This document shows positions 11,677-22,471 of a stretch of 64,000 nucleotides of DNA, one piece after another. The stretch spans positions 57,152,660-57,216,659 of the forward strand of contig JAPWDM010000004.1 in the NCBI GenBank assembly GCA_035578155.1, written 5' to 3'. Position numbers and translations under genes: made by a program. Position 1 is the stretch's first letter; each line of letters opens with the position of its first letter. Below the pieces are notes generated by a model. That model was not told the DNA's origin and did not search any database. It was given only the letters and a program-made list of their open reading frames with translations. The DNA is from Brachynemurus nebulosus (lineage: Eukaryota; Arthropoda; Insecta; Neuroptera; Myrmeleontidae).

Positions 11677-11989
11677 CCGCCACCTTTTAATTTGTGTAGG
11701 GCCCCCCTATGGAAGTTAAGAGATGAAATTTGGTAAATGGGGCTCATTTTCGAGGCACCTCATGCTATCAAAGTGGGGTCAAATTTTGGGCAAATTTTTT
11801 TTCTGACCCGACCTTTAAGGGGGTGGTGGGGGGCGGAAAAGCAATAAAACTTTTCCAAACCGGTTTTAAATAATGTTTCGGTCAATTATCTACAACATAT
11901 CCAAAATTCAGCTTCCTAGGATGATTTGGTGGGAGTAGAGGGGGGAAAAACGATTTTCGCTGGATCTAACAGGCCCCCAGCCCCCCAGA

Positions 11990-12590
11990 ATTAACGTAGA
12001 GGGTTGAAATTTGGTGTGTTGATAAAGTTCGTACCTAGGTTGTGCTTTTTGGAGGTTTTAATATTTTACCCCCACCCCCCTCATTTTTAAGCTACAATTT
12101 CATGCATTTTCGACGTTTTCGAAGTTTGTACCACTCGCACAGGTCACCCAAATAAACTTAGAGGGCTGAAATTTTGTATTCGGATTGAGTTAGTATCAAG
12201 GGGGTGCCTTTTGGGGGTCTCGACGTTTAACCCCTACCCCCACCATTTTTATACCTAATAAAACATGATTTTTCTTGTTTTTTAACAGTTTCGTTCGGGT
12301 CAAAATCTCCCCAAATAAACCTAGAGAGCTGAAATTTTGTGTACAGGTTAAGCTAATAGCCAGACACTGTTTTTTGGGGGTTTCAACTTTTAACCCTTAC
12401 CCCCACGATTTTTACGCCAATATTTCCTTAATTTTTTTGCTTGTTTTCTAACACGTCTAGAGACTCTCTAAGGAAACCTAGAGGGCTGAAATTTTGTACG
12501 TGTATTCAGTTAGTATCCAGCTAGTGCCTTTTAGGGAGTCCACATCACTTTTCCCCCCCACTTCTTCCATTTTTACATCGGAATTGAATG
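11990..12590 (+). repeat. Four tandem units of about 160 bp inside copy A
   Basis: Each unit contains AAACYTAGAGRGCTGAAATTTTG (starting near 11,993, 12,155, 12,318 and 12,476), then GTGCYTTTTGGGGGT and a CCCCYACCCCCA run, then ATTTTTAYRCC. The purine/pyrimidine-skewed runs alternate regularly. No coding frame spans the array. Confidence 0.75.
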
Positions 12591-12981
12591 CTATTGTTAA
12601 ATGTGTTTTAAATGCATTACTTTTATTCTAAATACAAGTAGGCGAATAGTAATTTTAAAAAATTTTAAAAAAAGTGAATACAATTTTTTAACAAATGAAA
12701 TACATACATATTAAGTAATTTGAAAATGTTATTAAAGTCACTGTTTATTTATAAATTAGGAATTTTGAATTTTTATTATTTATAAAATAGAAATTTTGGA
12801 TTTTTTTGGAAAGAAAAAATACCTTCATAAAGGCCTTCTAGTCTACTATTTAAGGTCTTTTTTTAATACTTAAAAATAAAACACAAAGGCAATTGGCGGA
12901 TAAGCATGGGTAGGAATGCTTTCGTACGAATTGTGTTGGCTTTTTTCCTGCTAACTGCTATCGGTATAAAATTGAAATTTA

Positions 12982-14011
12982 GGGGAGAGCGGGGCTATAC
13001 CGTACAGCGAGGCTAAACCGTACACTCATTTTTCGTGTCTAGATTTCAAGCTAGACAAGTCCAATCGTTGTCGCAACCTAGCGCCTGACCGCGGAAAATC
13101 ACAGGATTGAGTTCGTTCCGCTGTGCGTATAAATGCCAATATGACGGTGAAAAAACTTGTTTTTATTATTTCTCTTATAATTTTGGGGCACTGCCAAATA
13201 AGAGTTGGGTGGAGAACCTTTACTTATGAGCTAATAGCGATAAGATCAGGAGAAATTACTTTTCTTAAGCTCTCTCGTGATCACTAGTGAAGACTAGTTA
13301 GGCGACGGAATTTGAGGTTAGGTTATGAAACTCCCACAAGGTACAGGATGGGGCTAAACCGTACAGAAGTGTATGACTTAGCCCCAAATAGTTTAATATG
13401 TTAACATTAATAAATTGTAGTTGATGCAGGAAATACAATAAAGTCTGCCGAGTCTGCAAATAATTTTACTTGTGATTTTTGCTTAAATGTATAAACTTTA
13501 AACAAAATACTTTCGTTCTCTAAAATTTATCACTTTTTTTGATAAAAGTTAACCTAACACTTTTTATACTTTTATAAGCTGAACTAAATATACCGATAAT
13601 ACAAGTTACGTTATGTTGTTTCTTAGTTGAGTCGACAATAAATAATAAAATGTGTTTTCTACAATAATTTATTGCATTACTCTTATTTACTTCCTTAACG
13701 AGATGATTTTTTTACAATAATTTATTGCATTACTCTTATTTACTTCCTTAACAAGATGATTTTTTTACTGTACGGTATAGCCCCTCCTACCGTACGGAAT
13801 AGTTCCGACCCCCGGGGCTATTTCGTACAGAGACACTTTTTTGTAATTTAATTTAAATATGTAAACAGTGGAATAATTCAAATTTCTTTGTGTGAAATCA
13901 GTAGCCAATGGTCCAAATTATATATTGCTAATTTTCTTATAATTTTATACTCGATATTAGATGAACAATAACAGCTCTCCCTTAAGTGTACGGCATAGCT
14001 CCGCTCTCCCC
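12982..14011. mobile_element. Pogo/Tc1-like MITE with reiterated GGGGCTAAACCGTAC motif, 1,030 bp
   Basis: Ends GGGGAGAGCGGGGCTATACCGTAC and its near-perfect inverse, with TA outside each end (12,980-12,981, 14,012-14,013). The inner motif (GGGCTAWACCGTACA) recurs at 13,008, 13,350 and, inverted, at 13,770-13,830. The homologous position in copy B (about 58,045) reads uninterrupted AAATTTACTGAG, an empty site with one TA. No ORF. A 52-bp tandem duplication lies at 13,663-13,768. Confidence 0.85.
13663..13768 (+). repeat. 52-bp tandem duplication
   Basis: Two near-identical copies of a unit running from ACAATAATTTATTGCATTAC to AAGATGATTTTTTT, differing at one base (ACGAG versus ACAAG). Recent duplication inside the MITE. 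Confidence 0.85.
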
Positions 14012-14215
14012 TACTGAGATTCAGCCCTTAAAAACTTAAAACCTTTTTTAAAAGCCCCGATCAACCGGACACTCATCATCAGTTTTGAAACCATCAAAAT
14101 GGAAAATCGCTTGTGGACTTTCAATTACATTTCGCTTGTAGACATTCAATACCGAAGATGAAAGGAAAAATTCGACTTCCGTGATGGGGCTCCGCTGCTC
14201 ACGGCGTTTTTTATA

Positions 14216-15054
14216 TATTAAGATTGCAGTATTTTTCTATCGTTGGACGAATACGATCAAATTATCAACGAATTATTTCTATGAAATATTGCGAATTACG
14301 TAATGTTACTGTACATTAATTTATCTCTTTCTCGATAAATTCTGTCGATAGGCTTAACTGTATATATACAGATAATTACTTTTTGCAGAATAGTGGTTTT
14401 ATGTGTATCTATTAGTGGTATTAGTTACCAAATATTAAAATGAGTCAGATATTTTGTGAACGAATAAATTGTAGGCAATTATAACTTTTGGCAGAAAATA
14501 TCAACAAAATGAATAGCTTATATCTATAGTTCCCCTAGAACAAGTGTTACTAATTGCTGTAACTATTTTTTTACAAGTTTACTGTGTGATTAAATTTACA
14601 TACATTTATATGTTTAATAGAGCTGAACCGTACAAAAAAATATTACCAAAAACTTCATAAATTGGTATAAAAAGTATAGTTCATTTCAGATTGTAAAAAA
14701 GACTTTTTATGCGGTAGATCGGGACACCGTATAAAAAGAATTTCATAGAAAATACATAACTCAAAACGCACAAAACCTCACGATTTCCTTAAAAGTTACT
14801 TGTCTAACCAAATAAAGCACTTGGAATATTTTATTTGATTTTTATAATATTATAAACGTTGCAATAAATACATCTCTTTAAAACCCGTAATTATGCAGTA
14901 ACTTACCTATATTCTTATGTAATGTACTGATTCAATGTTTGAAAACAATCAATAAGTAATTTTATCGGTAAATTATCGCAAATTAATATTTCAATTTCTT
15001 ATTTTCTCTTGTTTTTTTGGTCATTTTAAAAAAAAAAAAGCTTTTGTTCTACTG

Positions 15055-15057
<3 letters not shown>
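14216..15057. repeat. AT-rich DNA including a fragment related to the 35.7-40.5 kb hAT
   Basis: Positions about 14,640-14,960 (AAAAGTATAGTTC, then AACTCAAAACGC, then TTCTTATGTAATGTA) align in order with 38,810-39,080, the region upstream of the hAT transposase gene. This suggests an older fragment of the same hAT family. No gene is present; the rest of the interval is plain AT-rich DNA. Confidence 0.6.

Positions 15058-15150
<93 letters not shown>
15058..15150. repeat. (TA)n microsatellite
   Basis: About 46 TA units without interruption. Confidence 0.95.
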
Positions 15151-15152
<2 letters not shown>

Positions 15153-15394
15153 TCATGTAATGGACACATCCACCCTAAAACTTAATTAACATTTTATAAC
15201 ATAATTAACTTAAATAACTTTTCGGCAACATTAATAACATAATTTTTAATATTATTAGGTCAAGAATTTATTTACATTTTTATACTTAAATATTATTTCT
15301 ATTATATTTTATGATACAGACAGAACGTGAATACGTGATGTTAGTTTGTTTTCGTCAACACAGTATTTTGTATAATTGTCAATTTAATATCTTA

Positions 15395-15976
15395 CCCTAT
15401 GTTTAGACACATGATTTCAATCGAATGTTAATCGAATCGAACGAAAATCGTATAACAATTGGATGTGTAAACCGATAATCCAATTATGATCGTACTGCCT
15501 TCGATTTCAAAACGATTTTTATAAAAATAGATTGTAATCCTATTTTGGTTCGATTTTTTGAAAATCAAAATGGCGCAAACTGAAGATATTAAGAAAGGTC
15601 ATGTACATATTATTATTATTTTAAAGATAAGTGTGCGTGCAATTTATTTTTTCATTGACATTTGTCATTTTAACTTGTTCAATTTTTAATAAGATTAGAA
15701 AATAAAGAAAAATGCAATTGTATGGTTAATATTTTATAATATTTCATATAATTATGAATATTTTATAATTGTCATTTAGGTATAATGCTTTATACCACCT
15801 TTATACATATAAAAGCAGAGGTTATGTGAATACTTATAAGCTGATATTTTATGTAAGTGCCATTTATTTTTTTTAAAATCGAAAGAAGAAATCGTATGTG
15901 TGTAAACCCGCAAATATCATTAAACGATTTCTGTTTCTATTTTCATCCAATCAAAATCGTGTGTATAAACGCTCCT
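15395..15976. mobile_element. Probable PIF/Harbinger-type MITE, 582 bp
   Basis: Left end TGTTTAGACACATGATTTCA and the inverse of the right end (CGTTTATACACACGATTTTGA) match over about 22 bp after poorly matched first bases. TTA is present outside both ends (15,392-15,394, 15,977-15,979). Internal text repeats the ATCGATT/AAAATCG theme. No ORF beyond short ATG stubs. Confidence 0.5.
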
Positions 15977-16109
15977 TTATAGATCAAATAATAATTATTT
16001 TAACTGCCGTTGACGTAATATTTCGATAACTACGTTCTCACGTCTTGTTAACATAATAAATTTAATTTTAATTGTCAAAATATTTTTCTAAACATGTTTC
16101 AGCTGATTT

Positions 16110-16286
16110 AAGCACGTACGAATTGGTATAAAAGGACTAGAAACATATCGATAATCGACATTTTTCGATCTAACTAGACAATATTACCACTGGAGATCTC
16201 CAGTGATACTTTTGTAAACAAAATTTTAATCTTTTAAACTTTAATAAAGTTTTGAAAAAGTAATTTTAATTGTTACGAAGCGTAAC
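16110..16286 (+). repeat. 5' LTR, start uncertain
   Basis: The stretch 16,203-16,286 (TGATACTTTTGTAAAC ... TTGTTACGAAGCGTAAC) matches the 3' LTR remnant at 21,834-21,917 with few differences. Upstream it has a TATA box and downstream an AATAAA (16,243-16,248). The 5' boundary could not be fixed because the 3' LTR lacks its U3 part. Confidence 0.7.
16127..16134 (+). promoter_or_regulatory. TATA box of 5' LTR
   Basis: TATAAAAG lies about 110 bp before the LTR poly(A) signal. It is placed as expected for an LTR promoter in U3. Confidence 0.6.
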
Positions 16287-16391
16287 AGTCGTCCGGATTG
16301 TTGTAAGCATTGTTACCGGTATTACTGTTATTGTGAGTTTTGGTGACGGTTCTCAAGGAAACAATTCAATCTTAACGGCATATTAAGAGTT

Positions 16392-17980
16392 GTGGTACAC
16401 TCTGGTCAGCAGTACGTGGATTTCAATCCTTCAATCAACAACGGATCTACAAGAAATGGAGATTTACTGGAACATCCTGTAAGTAGAGTAAATTACATAT
16501 CTTTCGCTGCTTATTTTTGTTCCCGCTTTTTTTCCTTTCGTATGTCCTTCATAGTAAAATCAAAATTATTTAAATTATCACACAGACCATATCCTAGATC
16601 GAAAGTCTCTCAACTAAACGGCGCAGAAAACACGGTAGTTGAGTCAAACGTGAGCATATCGGAGGATACGATAAGCAACGTTAACTTAGCTCTAATTAGT
16701 GATAATAATATCACTGAAATAGTGATAATAACAGTTCAATCAAATAATTTATTTATAAATACAAATATAGATAGTTCAGATTGTATAGAAAGCTCAGATT
16801 TTAATAATACAAAAATTAAAGTCAACGAAAATTCAGTCAGTGGCTTTTCATAAGTACTCGAAGGATTTAAAATATCAGACCCAATTAAATTCCTACCTGA
16901 ATTTAATGGAAATCCTTGAACATTGCGTGATTTTATCGAAAATGTAGATGAAATCATAGCATGCGTAAGTGTCGACTGGACACAAGAATAGGTAAACTAT
17001 GGATACGGACCATCCGAAATAAAATTGTAGGAGAAGCAAATGAAATTTTACACATGTACGGTACTCCTACGGATTGGCAATCAATTAAAACAAATTTAAT
17101 TTCACACTATGCCGACAAAAGAAACGAAACAAATTTAATTAGGGAACTTTACAGCCTAAAACAAAATCAAAATCAGCAAATGGAGGAATTCTATGCGAAT
17201 TTAATCGAAATATTTTCTTCTATAGTTAATTTTACTAAATTAAATGAAGGTGATTCAATCGCAATAACTTCTAAATTACAATTACTCAAAAATTTGGCCA
17301 AAGATGTTTTTTTTAGCTGGACCTAGAGAACCTATCGGGTCAGTCGTCTGTGCACGAAATCCAGACACATTTCAAAACGCATTTGAATACGCTATCAAAG
17401 AACAAAATATCCATTATCACCAAAAATCGTATCAACAAATTACAGTAAAACCTCCAATATCCGCACTGTACCGATTTGACCACAAAATTTTCACACTTCA
17501 CAAAATCCTATACAATATCAGAAACATTTTATCACACATATACCATTTCATGCACAAAATAATATTCAACAAACGCGACCACTTTACACACAAAACAATA
17601 ATCAAAAAACACGACCATTTAATACACAAAATAATGCAAAACAATTACCGCGACTAACACCAATGGATATAGGAAGTAATAGGTTAAGCATTAGACAACC
17701 TAATACACAACAGCAACAATCACGCCCTAATTTTCAACCACAACAACCAATTAGATGTAATTTTTTCCAACCCCAAAGTAGACTAACTTTTGCTTCAAAC
17801 GAACTTTTTAATAGAGGCATCGGGATTTAATTCACTAGATGAATATGTAGTCGAGGAAAATTATGACAAAAACAGTTATTTGGTAGACGAATACGAACAG
17901 ACAGACCAAAGCAATCAAAATGAAATTGATGATCAAAATTTTCGGTTGAACTCGGACAACAATTTGGGTTCATAGATTTA
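16392..17980 (+). pseudogene. gag: Gypsy gag remnant
   Basis: Decayed gag. A capsid-like segment (KFLPEFNGNP, about 16,890; DWQSIKTNLISHYADKRNE, about 17,075) is followed by RNPDTFQNAFEYAIKEQN (about 17,360), a His/Asn-rich stretch, and a Gln-rich end with PMDIGSNRL (about 17,665). At least one stop (16,918) and frameshifts near 16,985 and in a T run at 17,305 break it. Gag proteins form the particle that packages element RNA. A GTAAGTAG donor-like site lies at 16,480. Confidence 0.75.
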
Positions 17981-18059
17981 AATCTCCACGAATCTACTTT
18001 ATCCTACACTCACATTGCTGACCAAAATGACTGTACTCCTTTAAAATTTTTAATTTATA

Positions 18060-18853
18060 CTGATCCCCCGTTTATACCAAATCCTATCGATATCCTTATA
18101 TTCATAAGGATGAGGTTAGGAAGCAAATTGATAAGATGTTTCATCAAGGCATCATAAGACTGAGCTATTTTCCGTGGAGTAGTCTAATTTGGATAGTTAA
18201 AAAAAAAAACAGGACCAAAGTGGAATACGAAAATGGCGATTAGTTGTGGATTATAGGAAACTTAATGAAAAGACCATAGGGGATAAATATCCAATCCCAA
18301 ATATCACAGATATATTAGACAAACTCGGTAAATGCATGTATTTCACCACTCTGGACTTAGCATCTGGTTTCCATCAAATTGAAGTTCATTCTAGGGACAT
18401 TGAGAAAACTGCTTTTACTGTAGACTACGGACATTTCGAATATATTCGCATGCCTTTGGTTTAAAAAACGCCCCATCAACTTCCCAACGAGTTATGGATA
18501 ACATTCTAAAAGACCTACAGGGAACAACTTGTCTTGTCTAGATGGATGACATAATTGTCTTTTCCACTTCACTTCAAGAACATATTATTAGTCCCGATGA
18601 AATTTTTAACGGACTAAAAGACGCAAATTTAAAAATTCAACTAGATAAAAGCGAATTTCTAAAACGGGAAGTAGCCCTTTTGGGACCTATAGTACCAGAA
18701 ACAGGTTTAAAACCTAATCTGGATAAAGTAGCTGCTATCAGGAAATTTCCCGTACCCAAAACACAAAAAGATATTACATCTTTCTTAGGACTTCTGGGAT
18801 ATTACAGGAAATTTATTAAAGACTTCGCTAGGCTAACAAAACCTAGCGACTAA
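18060..18853 (+). pseudogene. pol: Gypsy reverse transcriptase remnant
   Basis: RT domain of a Ty3/gypsy pol. Recognisable blocks: HQGIIRLS (about 18,140), [20 protein letters not shown] (about 18,246), [16 protein letters not shown] (first catalytic Asp) and [17 protein letters not shown]. Then the MDDIIVFS part of the YMDD box (18,542), LGPIVPETGLKPN and TKPSD. Breaks: frameshifts near 18,200, 18,457 and 18,853, and the Tyr position of the YMDD box is a TAG stop (18,539-18,541). The usual protease segment before RT was not found. Confidence 0.9.
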
Positions 18854-18857
18854 ATGT

Positions 18858-19242
18858 TTGAAAAAAGATGAAACAGTTAAACATATACCCGAGTTCCTTA
18901 AATGTTTTGAAACATGTAAAGATCTTTTGACAAACGACCCAATCCTTGCCTATCCCGACTTTAACAAAGAATTCCTTTTGACAACTGACGCAAGTAACGT
19001 AGCAATCGGAGCAGTCCTTTCTCAAGGACCTATTGGTAAAGATAACCCAATATGTTACGCTTCTAGGACTTTAACTGACTCAGAACAAAATTATTCGACT
19101 ATTGAAGAGGAGTTGTTGGCCATCGTAAGGGCAACCAAATATTTCAGACTTTACTTATACGGACGGAAATTTACCATAATAACAGACCCTCAACCGCTCA
19201 GATGGCTCATGTCACTTAAAGAGCCAAATAGTAAAATATGGG
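18858..19242 (+). pseudogene. pol: Gypsy RNase H remnant, interrupted
   Basis: RNase H domain following RT. Visible are FLLTTDASNVAIGAVLSQ (catalytic Asp), YASRTLTDSEQNYSTIEEELLAIV (catalytic Glu) and ITDPQPLRWL. The frame runs cleanly until a DNA element enters at 19,246. The domain resumes at 20,400 with QLLRWRLKLEEFDYKI and IHKPGRQNTNSGALSR. Removing the element and one TCG restores the frame across the junction. Confidence 0.9.
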
Positions 19243-19245
19243 TCG

Positions 19246-20396
19246 GTTTTGTAACTACATTATTACAGATTGTTATCTTGCAGTACAGAGCTCTCTAAGA
19301 TTGTTTTCAACAGAATGTTAAAAATTTGGTATTCTGTAAGACACTATGTTAAGATGCCAATTACATTTTATATATTCTGCTGTTGTTGAACTATTTATGT
19401 TAAATTACCTTGGATTTGTGTATATAAAATGTAAAAAATTAATTCTTTTGTGTATTACCCATGTATATTAAACTCACGTATAATTATCATGATTATGGGT
19501 TAAGCTAATTCTAAATTAGATATTCGGGAATTCTCTAAACAACCAGTTCCTTATAATGGTACAATATTTCACGCCACTCGTCAAATGGTAAAATAGGCAT
19601 ATGTACTTATAATGCTATAATTTCAATATCTAATTTACACACATCAGAACTTTCCGTAGATATCGATACCGATAGTTTTAGAAATACTTTAAGCCCACCA
19701 AGTCTCTGGGGAAAATTTTTCATAAATTATTGACACTTTTATGGGTAATCATTTTTTAAAAAAAATTTTGAAAACAGGTAAAGTAAGGAGCGCTTATTCA
19801 CTATCAAAAGACAATGCATTATGTACTAAATACGTAGACAACAAAATAAGAATTGAGAATACTATGAATAAGAATACTTGATGAAATACATTAAATAACT
19901 GAAGCACTGTCGAGAAAAAGTAAAACGCTTCATGTGGACAAATTGTGTCAGTGCGATTTTGTCCCGAAAACATTCACTATTTATAAAAAAAAAATATAGT
20001 TCATAATAAGTTTATTTTATTTGAAATTACATCCTGTCCGATTTAAGAACACTGCACTATTTTCTCAACAATCTTCTTACTACAAAAAATACTTCATGAT
20101 TACATACTTACGGATATCAAATAATTCAAAAAATGACAAATTTAAACGTTAAAATATTGGATTTATAAAAACGCAAAAATCAAAATTATCAATATTTAAT
20201 AATATCCATAGTAATTGGCCTATTTAACAGCTCTGTAAAGTTTATAGCGAGCGTTTTGAGTGCTGTAAAGTTTACAGAGAAATTACAGAATGTTAGCTAA
20301 CATTTCTGTTAAAAATTGCGTACAGAATACCATTTTTTAACATTCTGTAATTTAACAGTCTAACAGAGGTTTTGCAGACTGTTAGTAGTTACAGAA
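19246..20396. mobile_element. Unclassified TIR element with 3-bp TCG duplication, 1,151 bp
   Basis: Inserted in RNase H. Ends GTTTTGTAACTAC and GTAGTTACAGAA are inverted copies, and TCG flanks both sides (19,243-19,245; 20,397-20,399). Both ends are loaded with CTGTAA/TTACAG motifs (for example 19,272, 20,238, 20,280, 20,345), giving a hairpin-prone subterminal region. No ORF. A 3-bp target duplication narrows the superfamily, but I cannot assign it. Confidence 0.8.
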
Positions 20397-20399
20397 TCG

Positions 20400-20995
20400 A
20401 ACAATTACTAAGATGGCGACTTAAACTTGAAGAATTTGACTACAAAATTATACACAAACCAGGTCGACAAAATACTAACTCAGGCGCTCTCTCACGAGTT
20501 AATTGATAGCAAGGCCCATACTAGTGACGACTCCACACAGGACACGTCCACACAAACAGTGCATAGTGCATCAGAGGACGATACCTCCTTAATTCGAATC
20601 TCTGAAAACCCCCTTAATGATTTCAAAAATCAATTAATCATACTAAAAGACGAAAATATTCAAAGCACTTCTAGACGTAAATTCCAAATTCTCTTTAATA
20701 CGCGTCGACATATTACCATTACCCTTTCTACAACTGACGACGACGATACTTTAATTTCAATCATAAAAGAAAATGAAAGAAGAAAAGAAAACTCCCTAAA
20801 CTTCTTCTAGCCATCTACTGCCCTGATGACGAATTATTTCTTAAAATTCAAAGAATATATTCTGATTATTTCTCCCAAGGTAAACAATACAAAATTATTC
20901 GAGCAACTAAGCTTTTAGAAGACGTTTTAGAAGACAACCAACAGGACGAGTTCATACAGGAATCAACGAGACTTTTAATCACATTAGACGCGGAC
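20400..20995 (+). pseudogene. pol: Pol remnant: RNase H end and linker region
   Basis: Reads on from the RNase H domain (ALSRVN, about 20,490) into an acidic Thr/Ser-rich linker (20,500-20,810) and then CPDDELFLKIQRIYSDYF (about 20,820). Such a linker precedes the integrase zinc finger in errantivirus-type pol. No HHCC or D,D35E integrase motif follows before env sequence starts, so integrase appears deleted. A stop lies at 20,502 and a frame change near 20,808. Confidence 0.65.
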
Positions 20996-21821
20996 CTTAT
21001 TTTCCAAATTTAAATTCAAAAATTTAGACAAAATTGGCAATTTACTAAAATATTTAAACGAGGACGATCAACTGTTAACTAACACAACTATCGAAAAGAT
21101 AATTCAGCTAAAATTTAAAGAACTTACAACCATTTTCAAACAAATTTACCCAATACGCATACAAAATGATACCTATAAACTGAGTTCTGGAACCATTACC
21201 CACCAAAAATAAATCTATAGTAACTCCCTATCCTTATATCCTAAGCGGAAAATATACAAGTTACTTTTCACAGGAAGAATGTTCACGGCTAAATAAAATC
21301 TACATATGCAGCAAGAAGATCTAAGCAAATTACCTACATCAGACCATTGCTTTAACCATGCAATTCGTGGACAAGCGGGAAGTTGTATCTACAAGGAATT
21401 CGGCGAACAAACAATAGTTAAGCGTCTAACACCACAACACATTATATTGAAAAATGTTAAAAATCAATCAATTTCAACCACTTGCGGTATTAACCAACGG
21501 TTCGTAACAGGGACAGTACTCATCTATTGTTACTAATGTGAAATTGTTATAAACAACGTAGTGTACAAAAACCAGGAACTCAGTAAAACACAACAACTTC
21601 ATATATTACCTCTACATGAACTTAAAGAATTTAAAGAACAAAAATTGTTACCTAAAATCAATCTTCAAAAACTCAATTCCTACCACATCAAAAACAGGCA
21701 AGACATAGAAGAAATCAAGTCCAAAACAACCCTACACATATCAGGGGTGTATATAGCATTCGGCATCGCGACGGCAACATTCATTACCTATATTGTAATC
21801 TATATTGTAAAACTTAATTAA
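20996..21821 (+). pseudogene. env: Errantivirus-type env remnant
   Basis: Late part of an insect errantivirus-type envelope gene. Cys-containing ectodomain phrases appear at 21,306-21,536 and the C-terminal 86 codons at 21,561-21,821. The latter end in one hydrophobic membrane segment (residues about 60-83) and a very short tail. Stops and frame changes near 21,535 and 21,300 break it, and the signal peptide and the N-terminal half are not recognisable. The presence of env marks the family as potentially extracellular in its past; this copy is dead. Confidence 0.7.
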
Positions 21822-21829
21822 TATATTTT

Positions 21830-21917
21830 TCCAATGATACTTTTGTAAACAAAATTGTAATCTTTTAAGCTTTAATAAATTTTTTAAAAAGTAATTTTAA
21901 TTGTTACGAAACGTAAC
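21830..21917 (+). repeat. 3' LTR remnant
   Basis: About 88 bp matching the end of the 5' LTR, including AATAAA and TTGTTACGAAACGTAAC. The U3 part and the polypurine tract are missing, so the deletion runs from the env stop into the LTR. Confidence 0.75.
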
Positions 21918-21936
21918 TATATATATATACAGGATA

Positions 21937-22466
21937 TATTGGGTCATCCGGGAATTCGTGCCGTTTTTGGTGTAAATAGCCGAAAACTGTCGATTTTGAA
22001 TGCTCAAAAGTTGCTGCTAATTCTTAAGAGTTTGCCTCGGGTTTCATTTTATTTCTTGACGCTTTGTTTCATCGTCAATACACGCAGGTCGACCGGAGGG
22101 AGATTCATCTTCCAAAGAAAAATTACCCCTTTGAAATCTAGTAAACCACTTTCTACAAGTTCGGTCAGAAAACACATCGTCACCATAAACACTACAAATA
22201 TTTCTCATTCCGTCACCTGCCTTAGTACCTTTTTAAACTCGTATAACATAATATGATGTTCCTTGATGTCTAAGATTACTCACTATTACTGACAAAAAAA
22301 TAATTATTTAAACACTGTTTATAGATGTATGATAATTATAACAAGCAACACTATCGGCCTAACACTAACATGTTGTTGCATGTTTCGTCTGCGGTTTGTA
22401 CTTGGAGAAATATGAATTTATTCGGGCTGCTCCAAAAACGGCACGAACTTTCCAGATGACCTCATA
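21937..22466 (-). mobile_element. Mariner deletion derivative, 530 bp
   Basis: Inverted ends share GGTCATC and CGTGCCGTTTTTGG over about 30 bp, with TATA outside. The minus strand encodes a mariner transposase N-terminal region: YGDDVFSDRTCRKWF, then FQRGNFSLEDE and SGRP (22,080-22,200). It stops at a TGA near 22,045 and lacks the whole catalytic D,D34D domain, consistent with an internal deletion joining the helix-turn-helix part to the far end. Confidence 0.85.
22045..22256 (-). pseudogene. Mariner transposase N-terminal fragment
   Basis: About 70 codons of the DNA-binding region of a mariner-family transposase, with the linker phrase SLEDESPSGRP typical of the family. It carries frame breaks near the start and a TGA after RQEIK. 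Catalytic domain absent. Confidence 0.8.
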
Positions 22467-22471
22467 TATAC

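Larger units (their letters stand above)
16100..21917 (+). mobile_element. Gypsy/errantivirus-type LTR element, degenerate
   Basis: Order on the plus strand: LTR with TATA box and AATAAA, gag remnant, reverse transcriptase, RNase H, a linker region, env remnant with a transmembrane end, and a truncated 3' LTR. Protease and integrase are not recognisable, so internal deletions are inferred near 17,980-18,060 and 20,995. A 1,151-bp DNA element interrupts RNase H. The 3' LTR abuts a short TATATATATA run. Errantivirus-type elements favour alternating pyrimidine-purine targets. All reading frames are broken; the copy is inactive. Confidence 0.85.
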
